Below, in pieces: positions 5,822 to 11,087 of a stretch of 11,168 nucleotides of DNA. The notes under the pieces are model-generated. The model saw nothing but the letters and a program-made list of their open reading frames with translations, was not told the origin of the DNA and did not search any database. A program made the position numbers and the translations under genes. Each line of letters opens with the position of its first letter. Positions within the stretch are counted from its first letter, which is position 1. The stretch comes from Pseudomonadota bacterium (lineage in GTDB: Bacteria; Pseudomonadota; Alphaproteobacteria; Sphingomonadales; Sphingomonadaceae): assembly GCA_023423775.1 (NCBI GenBank), contig JAFAEZ010000162.1, forward strand, positions 1 through 11,168, read 5' to 3'.

Positions 5822-7216
5822 ATGACGAGCGAGACGCGCAGCGAGAGCGACAGCTTCGGCCCGATCGCCGTGCCCGGCGACGCATATTGGGGCGCCCAGA
5901 CCCAGCGCTCGATCGACAATTTCCCATTCGGCCCGCGCGAGCAGATGCCGATCGAGATCATCCACGCCCTCGGCTTCGTCAAGCAGGCGGCAGCGCGCGT
6001 GAACGCACGCATCGCCAGCCTCGATGCCGGGCTCGCCGAGGCTATCCAGCAGGCGGCGGCCGAAGTCGCGTCGGGCGCCCATGACGACCAATTCCCCCTG
6101 GTCATCTGGCAGACCGGGTCCGGCACGCAATCCAACATGAACGCCAACGAGGTGATCGCCGGCCGCGCCAACGAGGTGCTGACCGGACGCCGCGGCGGCA
6201 AGGATCCGGTCCACCCCAACGACCATGTCAACAAGAGCCAGTCGTCAAACGACAGCTTCCCGACCGCGATGCACGTCGCGGCGGCACGCGCGGTCCGGCG
6301 GCGGCTGATCCCGGCGATGGCGCGAATGCGCGATCGCCTGGCCGCTCACGCCGAGGCCTGGGACCGGATCGTCAAGATCGGGCGCACCCACCTCCAGGAC
6401 GCGACCCCGCTGACGCTCGGCCAGGAATTTTCCGGCTTTGCGCAGCAATTGAGCGACGGCATCGCGCGCGTCGAAGCGGTGCTGCCGCGCCTCTACCGCC
6501 TCGCCCAGGGCGGCACGGCCGTCGGCACCGGTCTCAATGCGCCGAAGGGCTTCGCCGAAGCCTTCGCGGCGGAGATGGCGAAGCTTACCCAGCTTCCGTT
6601 CGAAACGGCGCCCAACAAGTTCGAGGCGCTGGCGACCCACGACACCCTGGTCGAGCTTTCGGGCGTGCTCAACGTGCTGGCCGTGTCGCTGAGCAAGATC
6701 GCCAACGACATCCGCCTGCTCGGCTCGGGACCGCGCTGCGGCCTCGGCGAACTGAAGCTGCCCGAGAACGAGCCGGGCAGCTCGATCATGCCGGGCAAGG
6801 TCAATCCGACCCAGGCCGAGATGCTGACGATGGTGGCGGCGCAAGTGATGGGAAATCATGTCGCCGTGACCGTCGGCGGCCTCCAAGGCCATCTCGAGCT
6901 CAACGTGTTCAAGCCGCTGATCGGCGCCAACGTGCTGCGCTCGATCGACCTGCTGTCGACCGGCATGGAGAGCTTTACCGAACGGACGCTGGACGGCCTT
7001 GCTCCCGACGAGGCCCGCATTACCGCGCTGCTCGAACGCTCGCTGATGCTGGTGACGGCGCTTGCGCCGGCAATCGGCTACGACAATGCGGCGAAGATCG
7101 CCAAGCATGCCCACGAACAGGGGCTGACCTTGCGCGAGGCCGGCCTCGCTCTCGGGCTCGTCGACGCAGAAACCTTCGATCGATTGGTCCGCCCGGAAGC
7201 GATGCTCGGCCGCTGA
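5822..7216 (+). CDS. fumC: Class II fumarate hydratase (fumarase C)
   Basis: FumC interconverts fumarate and L-malate in the TCA cycle as a cytoplasmic, iron-independent homotetramer. The 464-residue length is typical. Visible family motifs are WQTGSGTQSNMNANEVIAGR (96-115), HPNDHVNKSQSSNDSFPTAM (131-150), GRTHLQDATPLTLGQEF (187-203) with the catalytic-region His190, the fumarase/aspartase signature GSSIMPGKVNPTQ (319-331) with the flexible-loop serines, and NVFKPLIGANVLRSIDLL (361-378). These combined with the TGLNAPKGF segment (236-244) favour fumarase over aspartase or argininosuccinate lyase. The ATG has the strong ribosome binding site GGAGGGGGAG three bases upstream, itself inside a hairpin. 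The sspB stop lies 57 bases before it, and the two are likely co-transcribed. Confidence 0.97.
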   Translation: MTSETRSESDSFGPIAVPGDAYWGAQTQRSIDNFPFGPREQMPIEIIHALGFVKQAAARVNARIASLDAGLAEAIQQAAAEVASGAHDDQFPLVIWQTGSGTQSNMNANEVIAGRANEVLTGRRGGKDPVHPNDHVNKSQSSNDSFPTAMHVAAARAVRRRLIPAMARMRDRLAAHAEAWDRIVKIGRTHLQDATPLTLGQEFSGFAQQLSDGIARVEAVLPRLYRLAQGGTAVGTGLNAPKGFAEAFAAEMAKLTQLPFETAPNKFEALATHDTLVELSGVLNVLAVSLSKIANDIRLLGSGPRCGLGELKLPENEPGSSIMPGKVNPTQAEMLTMVAAQVMGNHVAVTVGGLQGHLELNVFKPLIGANVLRSIDLLSTGMESFTERTLDGLAPDEARITALLERSLMLVTALAPAIGYDNAAKIAKHAHEQGLTLREAGLALGLVDAETFDRLVRPEAMLGR

Positions 7217-7238
7217 ACTGATCGAGATCAGGCAGTTC
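7215..7238 (+). other. Nested inverted repeats at the fumC 3' end
   Basis: GAACTG (7215-7220) and CAGTTC (7233-7238) can pair around 12 bases. A competing perfect palindrome CTGATC-GA-GATCAG lies at 7218-7231. No T-tract follows, so this is not a canonical Rho-independent terminator, although it may protect the 3' end of the mRNA or help factor-dependent termination. Confidence 0.35.
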
Positions 7239-7241
7239 GTC

Positions 7242-7267
7242 GGAACCGCGTGCTCTCCTGCTTGGTT
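7242..7267 (+). promoter_or_regulatory. Candidate EcfG-type general stress promoter
   Basis: GGAAC at 7242-7246, followed by 17 bases and then GGTT (7264-7267), matches the EcfG pattern GGAAC-N16/17-CGTT known in alphaproteobacteria, apart from the first -10 base (G for C). It faces the dimethylargininase gene, giving a predicted leader of about 40 bases. This would place that gene under general stress control. The evidence is one motif match. Confidence 0.38.
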
Positions 7268-7283
7268 TAACTCCCGTAACCAA
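7262..7283. promoter_or_regulatory. Candidate operator, inverted repeat TTGGTT-N10-AACCAA
   Basis: Perfect 6-base arms at 7262-7267 and 7278-7283 are separated by 10 bases, a geometry common for dimeric regulators. It overlaps the predicted -10 of the EcfG-like promoter and would cover the transcription start, so a bound protein could repress. No regulator gene lies nearby. Confidence 0.28.
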
Positions 7284-7316
7284 CGCCGATCTTTCCGGCC
7301 AAAAGCAGAGACTTGC

Positions 7317-8240
7317 ATGCTGTTCGACTTTACCTCGGCCGAGCCCGCTATTGGCGACGGCCTGGTCATCTCCGATGTGCGCCCGCGCTGGGGCGTCGAT
7401 TCAGAATATGGCCGCCTCACCGATGTGATGGTTTCCCCGCCGCCGCATCTCGAGATCGTGCCCTGCAACAGCGTCGCCATCGACGCGCTCGCCAAGGGGC
7501 TCGTCTGCTGTGCCGAGACCGCGGAACGCCAGCATCAGGCGTTGGTCGGCGCGCTCCAGGACGAAGGCGTGCGCTGCCACGTCGTACCGGCCGCGAGCGA
7601 CATGCCCGATCTCTCCTTCACCCGCGATTCGACCCTGATGACGCCGTGGGGACTGCTCGCCCTGCGCCCGGCGTTGGGCCACCGGAGCCGCGAGGTCTGC
7701 CATGTCCTGGCGGAGGCCCAGGCCTGGGGGGTACCCTATATCGGCGCGATCGAGGAAGGCAGCGTCGAAGGCGGCGACATCTGCCTGATGCGGCCCGGCA
7801 CGATCGTCATCGGCTGTTCGGGCGGGCGCACCGACGCGCGCGGCGCGCAGATGCTGGCGCGGCTGTTCGAGCGGCGCGGCTGGGATTCGATCGTTGCCTC
7901 GTTCGACCCGGAACATCTCCACCTCGACACCTTGTTCACGATGATCGACCGCGATCGCGCCGTGGCCTGCGTCGAGGCGCTGGAGCCGGCTTTCCTAGAG
8001 CGGATCGCGAAGCTCGGCGTCGAACTGATCCCGGTCACGCTGGACGAGGTCCGCCAGCTCGGCGCCAATCTGGTCAGCCTCGGCGGCGGCCGGATCCTTT
8101 CCTCGGCCGGCAGCAGCCGCATCAATTTGAAGCTCGCCGAACTCGGTTATCGCGTGATCGCCGTCGAAATCGACCAGTTCGTGCGCTGCGGCGGCGGCGT
8201 CCACTGCCTGACCATGCCGCTGGCGCGCCGGCCCGGCTGA
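7317..8240 (+). CDS. Dimethylargininase-like / arginine deiminase-fold hydrolase
   Basis: This 307-residue protein belongs to the guanidino-group-modifying amidinotransferase superfamily (five-bladed alpha-beta propeller). The best fit is N(G),N(G)-dimethylarginine dimethylaminohydrolase, which yields citrulline and an alkylamine. The catalytic pattern is intact: MPDLSFTRDS (96-105), EGGD (151-154) with the acidic residue, HLHLDTLF (200-207) with His202, and a C-terminal CGGGVHCLTMPL, where Cys297 would be the nucleophile. Arginine deiminase is less likely: it is about 100 residues longer and usually sits with carbamate kinase and ornithine carbamoyltransferase, neither of which is here. Ornithine cyclase-like or other roles cannot be excluded. 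The ATG at 7317 has only a weak GCAGAG upstream. An EcfG-like promoter lies about 75 bases before it. The gene converges on the DUF2585 gene, with 3 bases between stops. Confidence 0.87.
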   Translation: MLFDFTSAEPAIGDGLVISDVRPRWGVDSEYGRLTDVMVSPPPHLEIVPCNSVAIDALAKGLVCCAETAERQHQALVGALQDEGVRCHVVPAASDMPDLSFTRDSTLMTPWGLLALRPALGHRSREVCHVLAEAQAWGVPYIGAIEEGSVEGGDICLMRPGTIVIGCSGGRTDARGAQMLARLFERRGWDSIVASFDPEHLHLDTLFTMIDRDRAVACVEALEPAFLERIAKLGVELIPVTLDEVRQLGANLVSLGGGRILSSAGSSRINLKLAELGYRVIAVEIDQFVRCGGGVHCLTMPLARRPG

Positions 8241-8251
8241 CGCTCAGCCGG
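8233..8251. terminator. Hairpin containing both facing stop codons
   Basis: CCGGCTGA (8233-8240) and TCAGCCGG (8244-8251) are perfect inverted arms around CGC. The TGA of the plus-strand gene and the TGA of the minus-strand gene form the top of the stem. There is no T-tract on either side, so intrinsic termination is uncertain; pausing or mRNA end protection is an alternative. Confidence 0.45.
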
Positions 8252-8804
8252 CCTGCCAGACGCGGATCGCGTCGACCGGCGCGATCAGCATCAGGACGTT
8301 GAGCGTCAGATTGTCGCGGATCGTCCAAAGCGTCAGCACCTCGAAAGCGATCGCGACCGACACCGTCGCCCAGACCGGCAGCCGGCGTGCGAGCAGGAAA
8401 CCGAGCGTCATCCAGCCGATATCCGCGACCGAGTTCAGAACGCTGTCGCCGTTATAGCCGAAGGCGAAAGTCGCCTCACGATAGCGATCGATGATATATT
8501 GGCTGTTCTCCAGAAGCTCCCAGGCGGCCTCGATCGCCACCGCAGCGAGCCAGCGGTCGCCGAACGGGTTGCGGCGCAGGAACAGCCAACCGAGCGCGTA
8601 GAAGAGAAAGCCGTGGATGACGTGGCTGGGCGTGTACCAGTCGGCGATATGCTGGCTGTTGTCGGCACTCTGCACCGCCCCGGTCCATAATTTCACCTCG
8701 CCGCACGTGCAGATGAGCGGGCGGCCCATCGCCAGCAGCACGATCGCGGTCAAGGCGATCATCGCCAGCGCGATCAGCCAGTGGCGACGCTCGATCGCCC
8801 TCAT
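8244..8804 (-). CDS. UPF0314 / DUF2585 integral membrane protein
   Basis: This 186-residue inner-membrane protein matches the alphaproteobacterial UPF0314 (DUF2585) family, whose function is unknown. A first transmembrane helix (9-27) is followed by the conserved CTCGEVKLWTGAVQSADNSQ (32-51) and the histidine-rich block HIADWYTPSHVIHGFLFYAL (52-71). A second block, EAAWELLENSQYIIDRYRE (92-110), is followed by FGYNGDSVLNSVADIGW (115-131) and further hydrophobic helices. The buried His, Glu and Asp residues suggest a metal or catalytic site, which is inference. The frame stays open upstream to 9377, but the start is set at the ATG at 8804, where it overlaps the DUF1697 TGA as ATGA, a typical translational coupling. 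The family-typical N-terminus begins here. It is probably in one operon with the DUF1697 gene. Confidence 0.9.
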   Translation of the reverse strand: MRAIERRHWLIALAMIALTAIVLLAMGRPLICTCGEVKLWTGAVQSADNSQHIADWYTPSHVIHGFLFYALGWLFLRRNPFGDRWLAAVAIEAAWELLENSQYIIDRYREATFAFGYNGDSVLNSVADIGWMTLGFLLARRLPVWATVSVAIAFEVLTLWTIRDNLTLNVLMLIAPVDAIRVWQAG

Positions 8805-9337
8805 TGCGCGAGCATCTCGCCCAGCTTCATCACCGTGCGCCAGTTGCGGCTGGTGGCGGGCGAGCCGATCGTGCGGTCGATCAGGGTCGGGGTAAGCTTC
8901 GATCTGCCCGAGCCGGCGGGATAATCGATCCAGAGCGCGTCGCCGGCCAGCGCCACCTGCTCGCCGTCGCAGGCGCGGGCCTGAAGGCCATTCGCGGCCT
9001 CTTTGCGCGGCGGCGATTTGGACACGAGCAGCATGACGAGGTTGGGCCGCGCCCCGGACGCCTCCGGGAACGGATTGGCCGCCGCATGCGCCGCCCATTG
9101 CGCGGCCGAGCGGACGATGACGTCGACGGCGAAGCCGAACCGTTCGGCCAGCGCTTTTTCGAGCTGCGCCTCGAGCGCCGCCGGCGCCGCATCCGCGGAG
9201 AAGACGACATTGCCGCTCTGGATGTAGGTGCCGATGTCGGTCCAGCCGAGCGTCGCGCAAAGTTCGCGCAATTCGGCCATCGGGACCTTGCGGCGGCCGA
9301 CATTGACCGCCCTCAGAAGCGCGACGCACCGTGACAT
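8801..9337 (-). CDS. DUF1697 domain-containing protein
   Basis: This 178-residue soluble protein is a DUF1697 family member of unknown function. The signature start CVALLRAVNVGRRKVPMAEL (4-23) leads into LGWTDIGTYIQSGNVVFSA (30-48), the family's most conserved stretch. The C-terminal part ends in DRTIGSPATSRNWRTVMKL, also typical. Two ferredoxin-like alpha-beta repeats are expected from family knowledge. No catalytic residues are known to me. The ATG at 9337 has no good Shine-Dalgarno (GGTACGGCA), and the other in-frame Met is too far downstream, so the start is chosen from the family N-terminus. The stop overlaps the DUF2585 start by 4 bases. It diverges from the DUF465 gene across a 190-base region. 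Confidence 0.9.
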   Translation of the reverse strand: MSRCVALLRAVNVGRRKVPMAELRELCATLGWTDIGTYIQSGNVVFSADAAPAALEAQLEKALAERFGFAVDVIVRSAAQWAAHAAANPFPEASGARPNLVMLLVSKSPPRKEAANGLQARACDGEQVALAGDALWIDYPAGSGRSKLTPTLIDRTIGSPATSRNWRTVMKLGEMLAQ

Positions 9338-9410
9338 TGCCGTACCGATAGCACTTGAATTCCGCCGCGCCTCCCATATTTTGAAGGAGCGGACCGGGCC
9401 CCTCTGGCGG

Positions 9411-9425
9411 CTGTCCCTACGACAG
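9411..9425 (+). other. Small inverted repeat in the 9338-9527 intergenic region
   Basis: CTGTC (9411-9415) and GACAG (9421-9425) pair around CCTAC. It lies 18 bases upstream of the large leader hairpin of the DUF465 gene. It may be an operator or part of the leader structure; nothing more can be said. I could not find a convincing -35/-10 pair for either divergent gene in this region. Confidence 0.25.
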
Positions 9426-9442
9426 TCGTGATGTCGGACCGC

Positions 9443-9499
9443 ATCGGGTTAGCTCGATGCAGGTTCAATTGCCCCTGTCTCTGCATCAGCTAGCCCGAT
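9443..9499 (+). ncRNA. Long structured 5' leader hairpin of the DUF465 gene
   Basis: ATCGGGTTAGCTCGATGCAG (9443-9462) pairs with CTGCATCAGCTAGCCCGAT (9481-9499) over 19 bp, with one bulged C and one G-U pair, around an 18-base loop. Chance formation of such a stem in a 190-base region is unlikely. It sits just before the DUF465 ribosome binding site, without a T-tract, so it is a candidate cis-regulatory RNA, attenuator component, RNase III site or a small RNA encoded in this gap. The pairing is read directly; its role is unknown. Confidence 0.5.
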
Positions 9500-9514
9500 C
9501 GATTTCACATCGAT
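9498..9514 (+). promoter_or_regulatory. Second leader hairpin next to the DUF465 ribosome binding site
   Basis: ATCGAT (9498-9503) and ATCGAT (9509-9514) pair around TTCAC, one base before the GAGGA Shine-Dalgarno (9516-9520). It shares two bases with the end of the larger stem, so the two hairpins compete at the junction. The same sequence is also a direct repeat ATCGATT with 11-base spacing, which could alternatively be a protein-binding site. Confidence 0.35.
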
Positions 9515-9527
9515 TGAGGACACTGAC

Positions 9528-9701
9528 ATGAACCCCATCATCGCCCGCATGGCCGCCGTCCATCGCCGACTGGACGAAGAGATTCGCCGCGAGCGCAGGC
9601 GCCGCGCGCCGGACGTCTTCCGGATGCAGCGGCTCAAGAAACTGAAGCTGGCGATCAAGGATCGGCTGCACCGCCGCGCGGGTCACCTTCTTCCCGCCTG
9701 A
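9528..9701 (+). CDS. DUF465 / YdcH-like small protein
   Basis: This 57-residue, strongly basic protein has the DUF465 (YdcH) layout: VHRRLDEEIRRERRRRAPDV (11-30), a short turn, then MQRLKKLKLAIKDRLHRRAG (33-52). The family forms a two-helix hairpin, and the RLKKLKLAIKDRL segment is its most conserved part. Its function is unknown. GAGGA at 9516-9520 is seven bases upstream of the ATG, giving a clear translation start. The leader carries two hairpins, and a strong terminator begins 12 bases after the stop, so this is a monocistronic transcript of only about 300 bases. The gene is shorter than the usual cut-off for long ORFs and is easily missed. Confidence 0.88.
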   Translation: MNPIIARMAAVHRRLDEEIRRERRRRAPDVFRMQRLKKLKLAIKDRLHRRAGHLLPA

Positions 9702-9712
9702 CGTGCATGCCT

Positions 9713-9753
9713 GCCGGCGGCCCGCACGCCCCCCCGCGGGCCGCCGGCCTTTT
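9713..9753 (+). terminator. Rho-independent terminator of the DUF465 gene
   Basis: GCCGGCGGCCCGC (9713-9725) and GCGGGCCGCCGGC (9736-9748) form a perfect 13-bp GC stem around a 10-base C-rich loop, followed by CTTTT. It starts 12 bases after the DUF465 stop codon and separates that gene from gmk. Confidence 0.88.
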
Positions 9754-9776
9754 GTCGACCGGCTTCGCCCGCCGGG

Positions 9777-9811
9777 TTGACGCGCACCCTCGCCCCACGC
9801 CACTAGCGCGC
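9777..9811 (+). promoter_or_regulatory. Candidate leaderless promoter of gmk
   Basis: TTGACG at 9777-9782 begins 35 bases before the gmk ATG at 9812. A weak -10-like CACTAG lies at 9801-9806. No Shine-Dalgarno precedes the ATG (CACTAGCGCGC). The arrangement matches that at sspB. The upstream terminator at 9713-9753 makes a promoter in this 58-base interval necessary if gmk is to be expressed separately. Confidence 0.42.
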
Positions 9812-10444
9812 ATGGCCACCAGTCAGAATCTCCGGCGGCGCGGGCTGCTGTTCGTCCTTTCCAGCCCCAGCGGCGCCGGCAAATCCACCATCGCCAAGAT
9901 GCTGCTGGCGCGCGACAAGGACATTTCGCTGTCCGTCTCGGCCACGACCCGGCCGATCCGCGAGGGCGAGGTCGACGGGCGCGATTATCATTTCGTGACC
10001 GACCCCGAGTTCGACCGCATGGTCGAGAGCGGCTCGTTCCTCGAATGGGCGCATGTCTTCGGCCGGCGCTACGGCACGTTGATCTCCGAAGTCAGCCAGT
10101 CGATCCAGGACGGCTGCGACGTGCTCCTCGACATCGACTGGCAGGGCACGCAGCAATTGAAGCAGGTCGATCCGGACATCGTCCGCGTCTTCATCCTGCC
10201 GCCCTCGATGGACGAGCTCGAGCGTCGCCTGCGCGCGCGCGGCACCGACAGCGAGGAAGTGATCCGCGGCCGCATGGAGCGGGCGGCCGCCGAGATCAGC
10301 CATTGGGCCGAATATGATTATGTGCTGATCAACGAGGATGCCGGCGCCTGCCTGGACAAGGTCCATTCGATCCTCGAGGCCGAGCGCATGAAGCGCTCGC
10401 GCCGCATCGGCCTCACCGATTTCGTCCGCGGCCTGATCGGCTGA
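9812..10444 (+). CDS. gmk: Guanylate kinase
   Basis: Gmk phosphorylates GMP (and dGMP) to GDP with ATP, an essential step of guanine nucleotide synthesis in the cytoplasm. The 210-residue protein has the P-loop SSPSGAGKSTIAK (17-29), the GMP-binding region SVSATTRPIREGEVDGRDYHF (41-61, with Arg47 and Arg50), FLEWAHVFGRRYGT (76-89), DIDWQGTQQLK (108-118), and the lid RARGTDSEEVIRGRM (141-155). The frame is open to 9707, but the upstream part is Pro/Ala-rich and crosses the terminator and promoter interval, so the ATG at 9812 is chosen; it matches the normal family length. No Shine-Dalgarno is visible, and a leaderless transcript is suspected. Confidence 0.97.
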   Translation: MATSQNLRRRGLLFVLSSPSGAGKSTIAKMLLARDKDISLSVSATTRPIREGEVDGRDYHFVTDPEFDRMVESGSFLEWAHVFGRRYGTLISEVSQSIQDGCDVLLDIDWQGTQQLKQVDPDIVRVFILPPSMDELERRLRARGTDSEEVIRGRMERAAAEISHWAEYDYVLINEDAGACLDKVHSILEAERMKRSRRIGLTDFVRGLIG

Positions 10445-10508
10445 CGCGTCTTTTTCCTCTCCTCCGCGTTTCGACACTGTTACGCAGGCAGAATAAGGGG
10501 AGGACCGC

Positions 10509-11087
10509 ATGGGACGCATCATCATCGGCGCGATGGCCGCCGCCGTCGCCATGTTCATCATCGGCTTCATCTTCTTCGCGACGCCGCTGGTAAAGCTCGG
10601 CACCGGCAGCATCGACAACGCCCAGGCGGCGACCGTGCAGCGCGCACTGGCCGCTAACCTCCCGGCCACCGGGACCTATTTCATCCCCGGCGCCGACACC
10701 CCCGAGCAGACCGTGATGTATGGCCAGGGCCCTATCGCCACCGTCCATTACAATGTCAGCGGCTTCTCAGTTGCGGATCCGGGCGCGATCGTGGGCGGGC
10801 TGATCTTCAACTTCGTCGTCGCCCTGCTGATCGGCGCGGCGCTGATGGCCGTGGCCGGGCGGGTCAGCGATTTCCACTCACAGGCACGGCTGATCATCCT
10901 GTTCGCGCTCGCCGGCTCCGCCTACACCCATCTCGGCGAGCCGATCTGGTATCATCACGATTGGGCGCACTCGATCTACCTGTTCGTCGCCGACGCGCTC
11001 GCCCTCGCCGCCGCGGGGCTGGTGATCGCGCGCTGGTTCCTCGGCGGGATCCGTCGCGCGCCCGCCCCCGCGCCAAGCGCGGTCTGA
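10509..11087 (+). CDS. Predicted four-segment membrane protein, function unknown
   Basis: This 192-residue protein has a first hydrophobic segment at about 3-28 (starting IIIGAMAAAVAMFIIGFIFF), a periplasmic-side loop of about 65 residues (29-95), and three further segments at about 96-117, 128-140 and 156-178, making four in total. The loop has a Thr/Ala-rich helical part and the pattern FIPGADTPEQTVMYGQGPIATVHYN. A distinctive short motif, THLGEPIWYHHDWAHSIY (138-155), has His, Glu, Asp and Trp near the membrane surface and could bind metal or a redox group, but that is inference. I do not recognise a named family. AGGGGAGGA lies four bases before the ATG. gmk ends 64 bases upstream. The tail APAPAPSAV is low complexity. 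Codon use fits the neighbours. Confidence 0.8.
   Translation: MGRIIIGAMAAAVAMFIIGFIFFATPLVKLGTGSIDNAQAATVQRALAANLPATGTYFIPGADTPEQTVMYGQGPIATVHYNVSGFSVADPGAIVGGLIFNFVVALLIGAALMAVAGRVSDFHSQARLIILFALAGSAYTHLGEPIWYHHDWAHSIYLFVADALALAAAGLVIARWFLGGIRRAPAPAPSAV

Noticed and set aside
6245..7495. A 416-codon minus-strand open frame opposite fumC.
   Set aside because: It extends across the fumC end, the promoter region and the start of the next gene, and has the composition of an antisense shadow.
7313..8302. A 329-codon plus-strand frame overlapping the dimethylargininase gene.
   Set aside because: It is Arg/Pro-rich and has no motif; the overlapping frame from 7317 carries the complete catalytic set.
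9460..9477. A tRNA T-arm-like sequence GGTTCAATT in the hairpin loop before the DUF465 gene.
   Set aside because: The bases around it do not form a 5-bp T stem, and there is no acceptor, D or anticodon arm at the right spacing, so it is not a tRNA or an obvious tRNA remnant.
9707..9811. An N-terminal extension of guanylate kinase by 35 codons.
   Set aside because: It passes through the terminator stem and putative promoter, is Pro/Ala/Arg-rich, and exceeds the normal family length.
10425..10457. A possible terminator after gmk ending in CTTTTTCC.
   Set aside because: The T-run is preceded only by the short GACGCGTC palindrome with no loop and a bulged CGCG pairing; the stem is too weak to call.
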